This document shows, in pieces, positions 1 to 6,488 of a stretch of 31,365 nucleotides of DNA (within the stretch, counting starts at the first letter, position 1; each line of letters starts with the position of its first letter). Source of the stretch: Chitinophagaceae bacterium UBA2791 (GTDB lineage: Bacteria; Bacteroidota; Bacteroidia; Chitinophagales; Chitinophagaceae); assembly GCA_002352105.1 (NCBI GenBank), contig DEHV01000045.1:1-31365 (forward strand). The letters run 5' to 3'. The notes under the pieces were generated by a model. The model did no database searches and was not told the origin of the DNA. It saw nothing but the letters and a program-made list of their open reading frames with translations. The position numbers and the translations under genes were made by a program.

Positions 1-996
1 GTGAACGACACTTCGGGGCTAAGCGATAAACTCGTTAGCGTGATCATTACCGAAAACAAATCCATTCCCATCGTCGTAACGGACGAACATGATCGCATTA
101 TTGATCATGCCAATCTGGACTCGGCAAAAGTGGCGGATGATCCCGGGTATGTTCAAAACAGGCTGGATGCTTTCCGTTCCCAAAACGATCCCATAGAATG
201 GATAAACCCCGCCAACCCCGCGGAAAAAAACCTATATTATTATGGGCGTACCGCTTTGCTGAACCAGGTGCGTTATTACCCCCTTGCTCAGTTGTTCGTC
301 ATCGGGCTGTTTATCGCCATTACCCTGATCGCGCTGAGCGCCAGTTTTGTCTCCACACAAAACCAGGTATGGGCGGGCATGGCCAAGGAGGCGGCCCACC
401 AGTTAGGCACTCCCCTGAGCTCGCTGCAGGGATGGGTGGAAATGCTGAAAGACGAGCCGGACAATAAAATGATCGTCGGCGAAATGGAGAAAGATGTAAG
501 CCGGCTTAAACTGGTTTCCGATCGTTTTGGAAAGATCGGCAGCGCGCCCAAGTTGGAACCCTGCAATGTTATCGCGCAGGTAGACGCCATGGTGGAATAC
601 ATCAAAAAAAGAGCGCCTGATAAAATTGTTTTTACGCTTGATCACGAAGACGCGCAGGAGATCCTCTGCAATATCTCGCCTCCCTTGTTCGACTGGGTAA
701 TCGAGAACCTGTTGAAAAACGCCCTTGACGCCATGGAAGGAAGGGGCGCCATCAATATTACCATCAGGGAATATCCAAGGGAAATTACGATCGACGTGGC
801 CGATTCGGGCAAGGGAATCCCGAAAAATCATTTCATCAAAGTATTCAAACCAGGTTTTACGACCAAGAAACGCGGATGGGGGCTGGGGCTTAGCTTATCC
901 AAACGCATTATTGAACAGTACCATAAAGGACAGCTGTTTGTAAAGTCTGCGGAAATAGGAAAGGGATCCACTTTCCGGATCATTCTGAAGAAGTGA
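1..996 (+). CDS. Sensor histidine kinase, 5'-truncated by window edge
   Basis: Membrane-bound sensor kinase of a two-component system; it would autophosphorylate on His and pass phosphate to a response regulator. The visible 331 residues hold the end of an extracytoplasmic or PAS-like sensor part (about 1-90), one membrane segment (about 96-117), a dimerisation helix with H-box HQLGTPLSSL (His133), then an HATPase domain with N-box NLLKNALDAM (236-245), G1 box DSGKGIP (268-274), F box FKPGFTTKK and G2 box GWGLGLSLSK (292-301). The HQLGTP form of the H-box, in place of HELRTP, is common in Bacteroidota kinases. The first codon in the window is GTG, but nothing shows it is the start; the gene most likely continues upstream. 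The stop is TGA at 994. The partner regulator is not in the window on this side. The kinase call is secure; the stimulus is unknown. Confidence 0.93.
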   Translation: MNDTSGLSDKLVSVIITENKSIPIVVTDEHDRIIDHANLDSAKVADDPGYVQNRLDAFRSQNDPIEWINPANPAEKNLYYYGRTALLNQVRYYPLAQLFVIGLFIAITLIALSASFVSTQNQVWAGMAKEAAHQLGTPLSSLQGWVEMLKDEPDNKMIVGEMEKDVSRLKLVSDRFGKIGSAPKLEPCNVIAQVDAMVEYIKKRAPDKIVFTLDHEDAQEILCNISPPLFDWVIENLLKNALDAMEGRGAINITIREYPREITIDVADSGKGIPKNHFIKVFKPGFTTKKRGWGLGLSLSKRIIEQYHKGQLFVKSAEIGKGSTFRIILKK

Positions 997-1073
997 TCGC
1001 GGCATGACCGCCCTATGAATTGGCGGAGTCTGAAAGAATTTAAAATGCGTTCCTTCGCCCAAAAGCGCGCTGC

Positions 1074-1101
1074 TTGGAAAACGTCAATTCTGCTATCTTT
1101 G
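1074..1101 (+). promoter_or_regulatory. Bacteroidota-type promoter for the DUF1801 gene
   Basis: TTG at 1074-1076, 17 nt spacer, then TATCTTTG at 1094-1101, matching the Bacteroidota consensus (TTG, about 17-23 nt, TAnnTTTG). Transcription would start near 1106. Confidence 0.6.
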
Positions 1102-1147
1102 AGAAGGCGGCCGGGTGATGGATGATTTGGCGGCAGACCGTAATACC

Positions 1148-2002
1148 ATGACCGATAAAAAGCAAATAGAAAATTTTCTATCTCGATACAGCGAAGAAGT
1201 TTTTAATGCCGCATTAAAGCTTCGTGAAATCATTTTGAAAAACCTTCCCTCCGCGCAGGAGCAAATAGATCTTCCTGCAAAAATGATCGCCTACGCTTAC
1301 GGACAGAAATATAGCGAAATGGTTTGTACGCTTATCCCGTCCAAAAAAGGCCTTAAACTTGGTTTTTATAAAGGGAACGATTTGCCTGATCCGAAGCATT
1401 TGCTGAAAGGCAGCGGCAAGCTATCCCGTTATGTAGAGATCAGGGCGCAGGAAGACATAAAAACCGATGCATTGACAGCCTTGCTGAAAGAAGCGTTCAA
1501 CGCATACAAAACAAGGAACAACATGACCATAACGCCTTTATTCAAAAAACTGAATTTCAAACAACACAAAGAAATACTGATTTTAGATTGTCCGCCCGAT
1601 CTGAAGGCAGAAACAACGGCAATGCAAGACCTTACAATCATCAAAACAGGTATCAACAGCATATCAGCAATCGAATTTGTGCTGGTCTTTATAAAAACAC
1701 AGGCTGAGATCAATGCCATTGCGCCGCTTATCGACAAAAAACTGAAGGGAGACGGCATCGTTTGGTTTGCCTATCCCAAACAAAGGTCTAAAAAACATAA
1801 AGTAGAAATTAACCGGGACAATGGTTGGGAGATACTTGGCAAATCGGGCTTTGAGGCAGTGAGACAAGTGGCGATCAATGAAAACTGGAGCGCCGTGCGC
1901 TTTAGAAAAGTTGCGTTTATCAAGACAATGAAGAGAAAAACAGGGTTTGCCATGACAGCAGAAGGGCGGGCAAAAATCCGGCCGGCTGCTAAGAAGAAAT
2001 AA
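1148..2002 (+). CDS. DUF1801 domain fused to a DUF3052-like domain
   Basis: About 284 aa, predicted cytosolic. The N-terminal half (to about residue 125) resembles DUF1801/YdhG-like proteins: LPAKMIAYAYGQKYSEM followed by IPSKKGLKLGFYKG is characteristic. The C-terminal half (from an internal Met near residue 126) resembles the small stand-alone DUF3052-like proteins of Bacteroidota: GDGIVWFAYPK, then GWEILGKSGFEAVRQVAI and WSAVRFRK. Neither domain has a well-established function; the DUF1801 fold has been linked to iron handling in some relatives, which is not shown here. Start: ATG 1148 fits the family N-terminus (MTDKKQIENFLSRY). In-frame ATG 1118 and GTG 1115 are alternatives, but they lie only about 10 nt after the predicted transcription start. 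It is a single gene with its own promoter. Confidence 0.75.
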   Translation: MTDKKQIENFLSRYSEEVFNAALKLREIILKNLPSAQEQIDLPAKMIAYAYGQKYSEMVCTLIPSKKGLKLGFYKGNDLPDPKHLLKGSGKLSRYVEIRAQEDIKTDALTALLKEAFNAYKTRNNMTITPLFKKLNFKQHKEILILDCPPDLKAETTAMQDLTIIKTGINSISAIEFVLVFIKTQAEINAIAPLIDKKLKGDGIVWFAYPKQRSKKHKVEINRDNGWEILGKSGFEAVRQVAINENWSAVRFRKVAFIKTMKRKTGFAMTAEGRAKIRPAAKKK

Positions 2003-2211
2003 TGTTCCGCCGACCTTTTTCAGCATTAAATCGCTCAGGGCGAAATAATAGCCTGAGAAAGAAGTCCTGATAAAAAGTAAAAGTTCGCATCGGGTAAGTC
2101 AAGATCTACTTGTAAGAATTTATCAAAGCCCGATCAACCTGGCATACTCCAAATATAATACTGGCCGCCGCCGCATAGGCTGCGAGAAGAAGGCTTACTA
2201 TTTGATAATAA

Positions 2212-2233
2212 AAGTTTCCAAATTCAGAAACTT
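2212..2233. promoter_or_regulatory. Inverted repeat, candidate operator of the HigBA-type locus
   Basis: Perfect 7-bp arms AAGTTTC (2212-2218) and GAAACTT (2227-2233) separated by 8 nt. The repeat ends 4 nt before the -7 box at 2238 and covers where the -33 element would be, the usual place for the autorepressor of a toxin-antitoxin locus. That the downstream XRE-type antitoxin binds it is inferred. Confidence 0.5.
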
Positions 2234-2237
2234 GTAT

Positions 2238-2245
2238 TATCTTTG
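2238..2245 (+). promoter_or_regulatory. -7 promoter box of the toxin-antitoxin locus
   Basis: TATCTTTG matches TAnnTTTG exactly; no good TTG is visible at the expected -33 distance. Transcription would start near 2250, inside the reading frame that continues into the toxin gene. Confidence 0.5.
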
Positions 2246-2309
2246 ATCTATACCAGTACTGCGACAAAGGTTTTTTAGAACAGCGTTCTGTGAAGAAGTA
2301 AGAACATTT

Positions 2310-2621
2310 ATGCGTTCTATTGATTCAAAAGCTGCTGAAAAGATTCTTTGGAATATTGATTGTGCTGAACAAACAAATGACCCAAGGCTTTTTAAAAAAT
2401 TAACTGGCGATATTTGGGAATTCAGGACAAAATATAAGAATCTCCAATATCGTTTACTTGCATTTTGGGACAAGACACAACCTGAGGATACGCTAGTTCC
2501 GGCTACTCATGGAATTATCAAAAAAATTGACAAAATGCCTTCAAAGGAAATAGAAAAGGCTAACGAAATAAGAAAACAATATTTATTACAGAAAAGGAGT
2601 AGTCATGGCGCCAAAAAATAA
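2310..2621 (+). CDS. HigB/RelE-type toxin (Gp49-like, PF05973 family)
   Basis: Probable mRNA-interfering toxin of a type II toxin-antitoxin pair. Family landmarks are KKLTGDIWEFRTKY, YRLLAFWDK and ATHGIIKKIDKMPSKEI, in the usual order. The first ATG in frame is 2310, but the protein then lacks the first beta strand/helix segment. The frame is open from 2247, and the upstream codons (LRQRFFRTAFCEEVRTF just before MRSID) read like the missing family N-terminus. There is no ATG, GTG or TTG there; an in-frame CTG lies at 2259 and ATA at 2250, right after the predicted transcription start. The true protein is therefore probably about 17-20 residues longer with a non-canonical start. The 3' end overlaps the antitoxin gene by 17 nt, toxin first, as in higBA. 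Codon use is more A+T-rich than in the flanking genes. Confidence 0.82.
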   Translation: MRSIDSKAAEKILWNIDCAEQTNDPRLFKKLTGDIWEFRTKYKNLQYRLLAFWDKTQPEDTLVPATHGIIKKIDKMPSKEIEKANEIRKQYLLQKRSSHGAKK

Positions 2622-2934
2622 AATAAAGACGTATTCACTGTCTGAAATGAAAGACGAGTTTATCGGTAAGGCCGGAACTAAAAAGAGAGACGATTATGAG
2701 TACGAACTCAATATGGAAGTATTAAGCTACATGATCAAAAAAGCAAGACAGCAACGCAACCTGACCCAGGAAGAATTAGGCGAATTGGTTGGCGTACAAA
2801 AAGCTCAGATTTCAAAGTTGGAAAACAGCGCAAACAGCGCAACAATTGACACCATTCTGAAAGTATTCAAAGCGCTTAAAGCTGAAATCAATTTCAACGT
2901 AAAGATTGAAAACAAAAGGATACAGCTTGCCTGA
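2605..2934 (+). CDS. HigA-type antitoxin, XRE helix-turn-helix
   Basis: 109 aa. DNA-binding antitoxin expected to neutralise the toxin encoded just upstream and to repress the pair. The HTH_3/XRE domain spans roughly residues 37-95: IKKARQQRNLTQEELGELVG, then QISKLENSANSATIDTILKV. The N-terminal 30 residues (SLSEMKDEFIGKAGTKKRDDYE) are typical of antitoxins paired with this toxin type. ATG 2605 lies inside the toxin reading frame (17-nt overlap), implying translational coupling. The inverted repeat at 2212-2233 is the best candidate binding site. Confidence 0.87.
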   Translation: MAPKNKIKTYSLSEMKDEFIGKAGTKKRDDYEYELNMEVLSYMIKKARQQRNLTQEELGELVGVQKAQISKLENSANSATIDTILKVFKALKAEINFNVKIENKRIQLA

Positions 2935-2982
2935 CCAAGGAAGGCTAATGTCAACATCACGCTTAAAAAACTTGCCCCATAT

Positions 2983-3015
2983 ACCAATATTGGTGTTTTT
3001 ATAGCAAAAATTTGC
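2983..3015. promoter_or_regulatory. Two inverted repeats upstream of the ParD-type gene
   Basis: ACCAATATTGGT (2983-2994) is a perfect 12-bp palindrome. GCAAA-AA-TTTGC (3004-3015) is a second, near-perfect one ending 2 nt before the ATG at 3018. Their centres are 21 bp apart, two helical turns, so ribbon-helix-helix dimers could bind the same face of DNA. This suits autoregulation by the ParD-like product (inferred). No clean promoter was recognised here; AAAATTTG at 3007-3014 is one mismatch from the -7 consensus. Confidence 0.5.
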
Positions 3016-3017
3016 AG

Positions 3018-3299
3018 ATGGCCAAGAATACCTCGATATTACTAGGGGACTATTTTGACAACTTCATAAGCAAACAAATAAAAACAGGGAAATACGCTTC
3101 CGCAAGCGAAGTAATGAGAGCTGCATTGCGCATGTTTGAATATGAAGAGTCGAAAAAAGCAGAATTAATTGACGAACTAAAGAAGGGAGAAAAATCCGGA
3201 TACCTTAAGAACTTTAACCGTGAAACATTCCTGAAGCGGCTTCGTCAAAAAAAATCATCGCGCCTCAACTTTTCAACCCCGTCTAAGGGCTGGATTTGA
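3018..3299 (+). CDS. Orphan ParD-type antitoxin (ribbon-helix-helix)
   Basis: 93 aa from ATG 3018. It matches the ParD/CC2985 antitoxin family: MAKNTSILLGDYFDNFISKQ, then GKYASASEVMRAALRMFEYE, a charged linker and the C-terminal NRETFLKRL toxin-binding segment. The N-terminal 45 residues form the ribbon-helix-helix DNA-binding fold in this family. A TTG two codons upstream (3012) is an unlikely alternative start. Family members usually end soon after FLKRL and overlap a parE toxin gene. Here the frame runs about 17 further residues past a run of eight A's (KKSSRLNFSTPSKGWI), and no parE follows, only a terminator and a tRNA. It may be a relic pair or a free-standing repressor/antitoxin. Confidence 0.82.
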   Translation: MAKNTSILLGDYFDNFISKQIKTGKYASASEVMRAALRMFEYEESKKAELIDELKKGEKSGYLKNFNRETFLKRLRQKKSSRLNFSTPSKGWI

Positions 3300-3310
3300 G
3301 TATCCGGGAA

Positions 3311-3343
3311 GATAAAAATAAAGCCCGCTATTAAAACGGGCTT
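3311..3343 (-). terminator. Rho-independent terminator of tRNA-Leu
   Basis: Stem AAGCCCG (3321-3327)/CGGGCTT (3337-3343) with a 9-nt loop. Read on the minus strand it is followed by TATTTTTATC, giving the U-rich tail. It sits 8 nt past the tRNA 3' end. The hairpin could also slow plus-strand transcription from the ParD gene, but that side lacks a T-run. Confidence 0.8.
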
Positions 3344-3351
3344 TACATACG

Positions 3352-3435
3352 TGCGGAAGAGGAGATTCGAACTCCCACGCCAGTTACGGCGCTACCACCT
3401 CAAAGTAGTGCGTCTACCAATTTCGCCACCTCCGC
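3352..3435 (-). tRNA. tRNA-Leu (anticodon GAG)
   Basis: Read on the minus strand: acceptor GCGGAGG pairs with CTTCCGC (one G:T), discriminator A; D-stem GCG/CGC; anticodon stem CTACT/GGTAG with loop TTGAGGT, giving anticodon GAG (reads CUC and CUU); long variable arm with a CGCC/GGCG stem, diagnostic of a class II tRNA; T-loop TTCGAAT. It is 84 nt and the 3' CCA is not encoded (CGT follows). The arms and discriminator A73 fit Leu rather than Ser. Confidence 0.95.
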
Positions 3436-3503
3436 ATGTTGCGGCTGCAAAAATAATGCATAGGCGCTAAGTTTCCATATTTTTATCCATTATCATACCC
3501 GCC

Positions 3504-3635
3504 TTCGCCACTGGTCGTAAATTACTACGAAAATTATAAAGCTTCGGCGGGCAATGCCGCCATCGCGCCTTGGTCATAAATATTACGGAACTTATAACGC
3601 TGGCGGACAACGCCCCCTTCGCGCCTTGGCAGTCG
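3504..3635. repeat. Degenerate tandem repeat, two units plus a partial third
   Basis: Unit A 3504-3561 (58 nt) and unit B 3562-3617 (56 nt) align along their length with scattered differences (TTCGCCACTGGTCGTAAAT against ATCGCGCCTTGGTCATAAAT at their starts). A third copy begins at 3618 (TTCGCGCCTTGG) and is lost after about 12-18 nt. Each full unit ends in a small hairpin: GGCGG/CCGCC in A, GGCG/CGCC in B. It lies in the 220-nt gap between tRNA-Leu and the response regulator gene. Short frames across it have no recognisable product. Origin unknown. Confidence 0.6.
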
Positions 3636-3655
3636 TCTAAAACCGCTTGCAAGCC

Positions 3656-4066
3656 CTACGCCGCGAACCAGAGCCTGGCGATGGCCCCCGTAAGAGATAC
3701 CAGTTCGGAGTAAGATGCCGGTTTGCTGAGAAAGCAATTTGCGCCCAGATCATAAGAGTTCATCCGATCGGACGATAAGGAAGAGGTCGTCAATATGATT
3801 ACCGGGATATGATTGAACCTGGGGTCGCCCTTTATTTCTTTCAATACCTGCATTCCCAGCATGCCAGGCATATTCAGGTCAAGCAGTATTAGCGAAGGGT
3901 ATTCCGCATCGGAACAGGAGGACAATATCCTCGCCAGTTCTTCTCCATTTTCGACAAATACATAATCCATCCTGGCATTATTTTCCAGAAAAGCGTCTAA
4001 AATGATCTGCCTGTCGTCGGGATCGTCGTCTACAATAAATACGAGATTCTTTGGATTATGCTTCAT
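3656..4066 (-). CDS. Single-domain response regulator (CheY-like receiver)
   Basis: About 136 aa and made only of a receiver domain: acidic pair VDDDPDD (about residues 11-17), phospho-acceptor Asp in LILLDLNMPGM, conserved Thr/Ser in ILTTSS and the Lys in FLSKP. With no output domain it should act by protein-protein contact, as a phosphorelay intermediate or target of a hybrid kinase. Start: Met at 4066 (MKHNPKNLVFIVDDD) gives the normal spacing to the first strand. The frame stays open to 4141, but those codons contain the -7 promoter box at 4096-4103, arguing against the longer form. No partner kinase is adjacent. Confidence 0.9.
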   Translation of the reverse strand: MKHNPKNLVFIVDDDPDDRQIILDAFLENNARMDYVFVENGEELARILSSCSDAEYPSLILLDLNMPGMLGMQVLKEIKGDPRFNHIPVIILTTSSLSSDRMNSYDLGANCFLSKPASYSELVSLTGAIARLWFAA

Positions 4067-4095
4067 ATACGCCGCGTGGTTTCCATCATAAATGT

Positions 4096-4103
4096 CAAAC
4101 ATA
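4096..4103 (-). promoter_or_regulatory. -7 promoter box for the response regulator
   Basis: The minus strand reads TATGTTTG, an exact TAnnTTTG match; transcription would start near 4092 and give a leader of about 26 nt before Met 4066. No TTG is visible at the right -33 distance. Confidence 0.45.
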
Positions 4104-4450
4104 CGCTCATTCCTGCGCAGCCGGCCCATATATAACAGCAAAGCCGGACCAACGCTTAAATAAATGAACGAATCATTTCTTCCCGCCGGACCCTGACCCT
4201 AAGAGACGGTTCTGGCAATCCAGGATGATCAGCATCCATCATAACAATTTAGGCGCCAGTACGCGTTATTGCCGGTAGCTTTTCACTTCCAATATTAAAC
4301 GAAGTATGTTTATCAACCGGTTATCGTTTTCAAAAAAATTAAAATAAATTGTCAAAATTTATTATCCCGGTACAAAATAGGGGGCCGGTAAACGGCAAAT
4401 ATTTTTAAGCTCCCCCCTGTTCTTTTTGTAAACTTGCACAAAAAACAACC
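4104..4450. other. Non-coding gap between divergent genes
   Basis: About 350 nt without a supportable gene. It becomes strongly A+T-rich from about 4310. A possible weak promoter for the DUF2130 gene is TAAACTTG at 4429-4436 (one mismatch to TAnnTTTG), 14 nt before the ATG. A small GGATG/CATCC hairpin lies near 4220-4240. Nothing else was recognised. Confidence 0.5.
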
Positions 4451-5731
4451 ATGGCCACTGATATAAAATGCCCGAACTGCGGTTTTGAGTTTCCCATGGA
4501 GGCAGCCGTATCTGAAGAATACAAGCGAAGCCTGCGCGAACAGATGGCCGCCTACAAAAGGCAGAAAGACGAGGAATTGGACCGGCAAAAACAGGAATTT
4601 GCCAAAAAGGAAAAAGAGGTCCGCGAGGCCCTTGAGAACAAGGAACAGGAATTTCTTAAAAAGCTTAATGAGGAGAAAAAGAAGATACTGCAATCGGCCG
4701 AGGAAGAATTGAGAAAAAGCATTGCCAGTGATTATGAGAACCAACTTAAGCTATTAAGGCGATCCAATGAAGAAAACGATGAGAAATTAAAAGAAGCCAG
4801 GAGAAAGGAATTGGAATACCTGAAAAAAGAGCAGGCGCTCATCAATAAAGAACAGGAGCTGGAAATAACCCTGCAGAAAAAGCTGATAGAAGAACGGCAA
4901 CAGCTAACCGAACGGATACGCAAGGAAGAAACAGAGAAAATATCGGTCAAGGAAACCAGCTTCCAGCTCCGTCTCCGCGAACTGGAGAAACAACTGGAGG
5001 ATCAGAAAAAACTGGCCGAAGAAATGAAGCGCAAGGCAGAACAGGGTTCCATGCAATTGCAGGGCGAAGCGCAGGAATTGCTGCTGGAGGAAATATTAAG
5101 GGAAAATTTTCCCTCCGACCAGATCATGGAAGTGGGAAAGGGTGTGGAAGGCGCTGATTGCATACAGATTGTCCGAAACCATGCAGGTCACGAATATGGA
5201 AAGATCATCTTTGAAAGCAAAAGAGCCAAGGGTTGGAACAGCGCCTGGGTAGAAAAACTCAGGAACGATATGCGTCATAAGCAGGCCGATCTGGCCATCC
5301 TGGTCACCCAGGTCTTCCCTAAAAACATGCACAGTTTTGGCGAACGCGATGGCGTATGGATATGCTCTTTCAAGGAGGTAGCCGGCCTCGCAGCCGCTTT
5401 ACGCAGCGCCGTCATCCGGATAGCAGAAGCAAAAAGATCGGAGGAAAACAAGGGCGAAAAAATGCATATGCTGTACAATTTCCTTACCGGAACAGAATTC
5501 CGCCAGCAGATCGAAGCCATCGTGGAAGGTTTTATGTCGCTTAAACAATCCATCGTAAAAGAGCGCATCCAAATGGAAAAAATGTGGAAGGAAAGAGAAA
5601 AGCAATTGGAGAAAGCGCTGATCTCCGCTTCGGGCATGTATGGCTCCATCAGGGGTATCGCCGGCTCTTCCGTTCATACCATCCCCCTGCTCGAAGGCGA
5701 TGCGGAAAACAACGAATCAAAGGAAGAATAA
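4451..5731 (+). CDS. DUF2130 protein: zinc-ribbon motif, coiled coil, PD-(D/E)xK-like domain
   Basis: 426 aa. The N-terminus has CPNCGFEF (residues 7-14), half of a zinc-ribbon-like motif. A very long charged coiled coil rich in E/K/R/Q follows (about 25-205). The DUF2130 domain then shows a pattern compatible with a restriction-endonuclease fold: Asp in GADCIQIV, then FESKRAK (E-x-K) and QADLAILVTQVFPKNM. A second helical segment closes the protein. Homologues are conserved but uncharacterised; a DNA-cleaving or DNA-binding role is suggested only by the fold pattern. ATG 4451 gives the family N-terminus. The gene converges on the phosphopantetheinyl transferase gene 52 nt downstream. It is probably monocistronic. 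Confidence 0.85.
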   Translation: MATDIKCPNCGFEFPMEAAVSEEYKRSLREQMAAYKRQKDEELDRQKQEFAKKEKEVREALENKEQEFLKKLNEEKKKILQSAEEELRKSIASDYENQLKLLRRSNEENDEKLKEARRKELEYLKKEQALINKEQELEITLQKKLIEERQQLTERIRKEETEKISVKETSFQLRLRELEKQLEDQKKLAEEMKRKAEQGSMQLQGEAQELLLEEILRENFPSDQIMEVGKGVEGADCIQIVRNHAGHEYGKIIFESKRAKGWNSAWVEKLRNDMRHKQADLAILVTQVFPKNMHSFGERDGVWICSFKEVAGLAAALRSAVIRIAEAKRSEENKGEKMHMLYNFLTGTEFRQQIEAIVEGFMSLKQSIVKERIQMEKMWKEREKQLEKALISASGMYGSIRGIAGSSVHTIPLLEGDAENNESKEE

Positions 5732-5783
5732 AACAAGCCAAATCCCGGCTCCCCGACATTGGTCTCTCATACGATCGCCGTTT

Positions 5784-6425
5784 TCAGGTAACCACCCAGG
5801 CAAGGACCAGGGCGCCCAAAAGTCGTATCTCCACATGCAGCGGCACAATGCCGTCTTTCAAAAACTCAAAATGAAGATCAATGCTTCCGTCCGGATTGAC
5901 GGCGATTTTATCGTCCTGCAACCGGATATGCTCCCTGAAATTCACGCTGCCGGCGCCATGCCATTTGTAGATCGCTTCCTTGGCGCTCCAAAGCATAGTA
6001 AGCAACTGCAAATGCAGCCTGGGGAGCGATTCCCATCCCTCCACTATATTTCTCTCCCGGTCGTTCAGGAATTTCCGCGAAACGCGGGCTACGGTTGGCG
6101 AGATCAACTCTATATCAACGCCCACCCTATGCGCGCTGCTGGCAATGGCCGCGGCATAGTTTCCGCAATGCGAAATGGAGAAATGGTATTTTTCCCCTGG
6201 TAAAAAAGGCTTGTGCGTGTCCGCGATCAGGATATCCTCCAGGGGAAAATCGCTGAACAACATCGGGAGCAGGGCGCGGCCAGCCAGGTGCTGCAACCGT
6301 TTATAAGGGTGGGTCACCTGCTTCTTCAACGGCGCTTTTTCCAGGAAAAAATGCTCAGGTTCCTCTATTTTCCAAATGCCCAGTTTCGTTGAGTCGTTGA
6401 TACTATGTTGATAAAATATGCCCAC
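5784..6425 (-). CDS. 4'-phosphopantetheinyl transferase, Sfp type
   Basis: 213 aa. Transfers the phosphopantetheine arm of CoA to a Ser on acyl or peptidyl carrier proteins. Family landmarks: FSISHCGNYAAA (82-93), the Mg-binding VGVDIEL (101-107; Asp104, Glu106) and WSAKEAIYKWHG (146-157; Glu150, Lys154). Length is normal for the Sfp/Gsp class and longer than AcpS. No carrier protein or synthase is in the window, so this may be the housekeeping transferase. Transcribed divergently from dCTP deaminase with 63 nt between starts. Confidence 0.93.
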   Translation of the reverse strand: MGIFYQHSINDSTKLGIWKIEEPEHFFLEKAPLKKQVTHPYKRLQHLAGRALLPMLFSDFPLEDILIADTHKPFLPGEKYHFSISHCGNYAAAIASSAHRVGVDIELISPTVARVSRKFLNDRERNIVEGWESLPRLHLQLLTMLWSAKEAIYKWHGAGSVNFREHIRLQDDKIAVNPDGSIDLHFEFLKDGIVPLHVEIRLLGALVLAWVVT

Positions 6426-6440
6426 GATCAGTTTACTTTG
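6408..6440 (+). promoter_or_regulatory. Possible promoter for dCTP deaminase
   Basis: TTG at 6408-6410, 22 nt, then TTACTTTG at 6433-6440 (one mismatch to TAnnTTTG). The TTG overlaps the 5' end of the divergent transferase gene. It would give a leader of about 45 nt. Weak support. Confidence 0.35.
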
Positions 6441-6488
6441 CAGATTTAAGATTTATTTACAGTCCATCAAAATAAAGAATCGCAAAAC

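Noticed and set aside
3240..3310. ParE toxin relic after the ParD-type gene
   Set aside because: All three frames after the A-run were read; none gives more than a few ParE-like residues before a stop.
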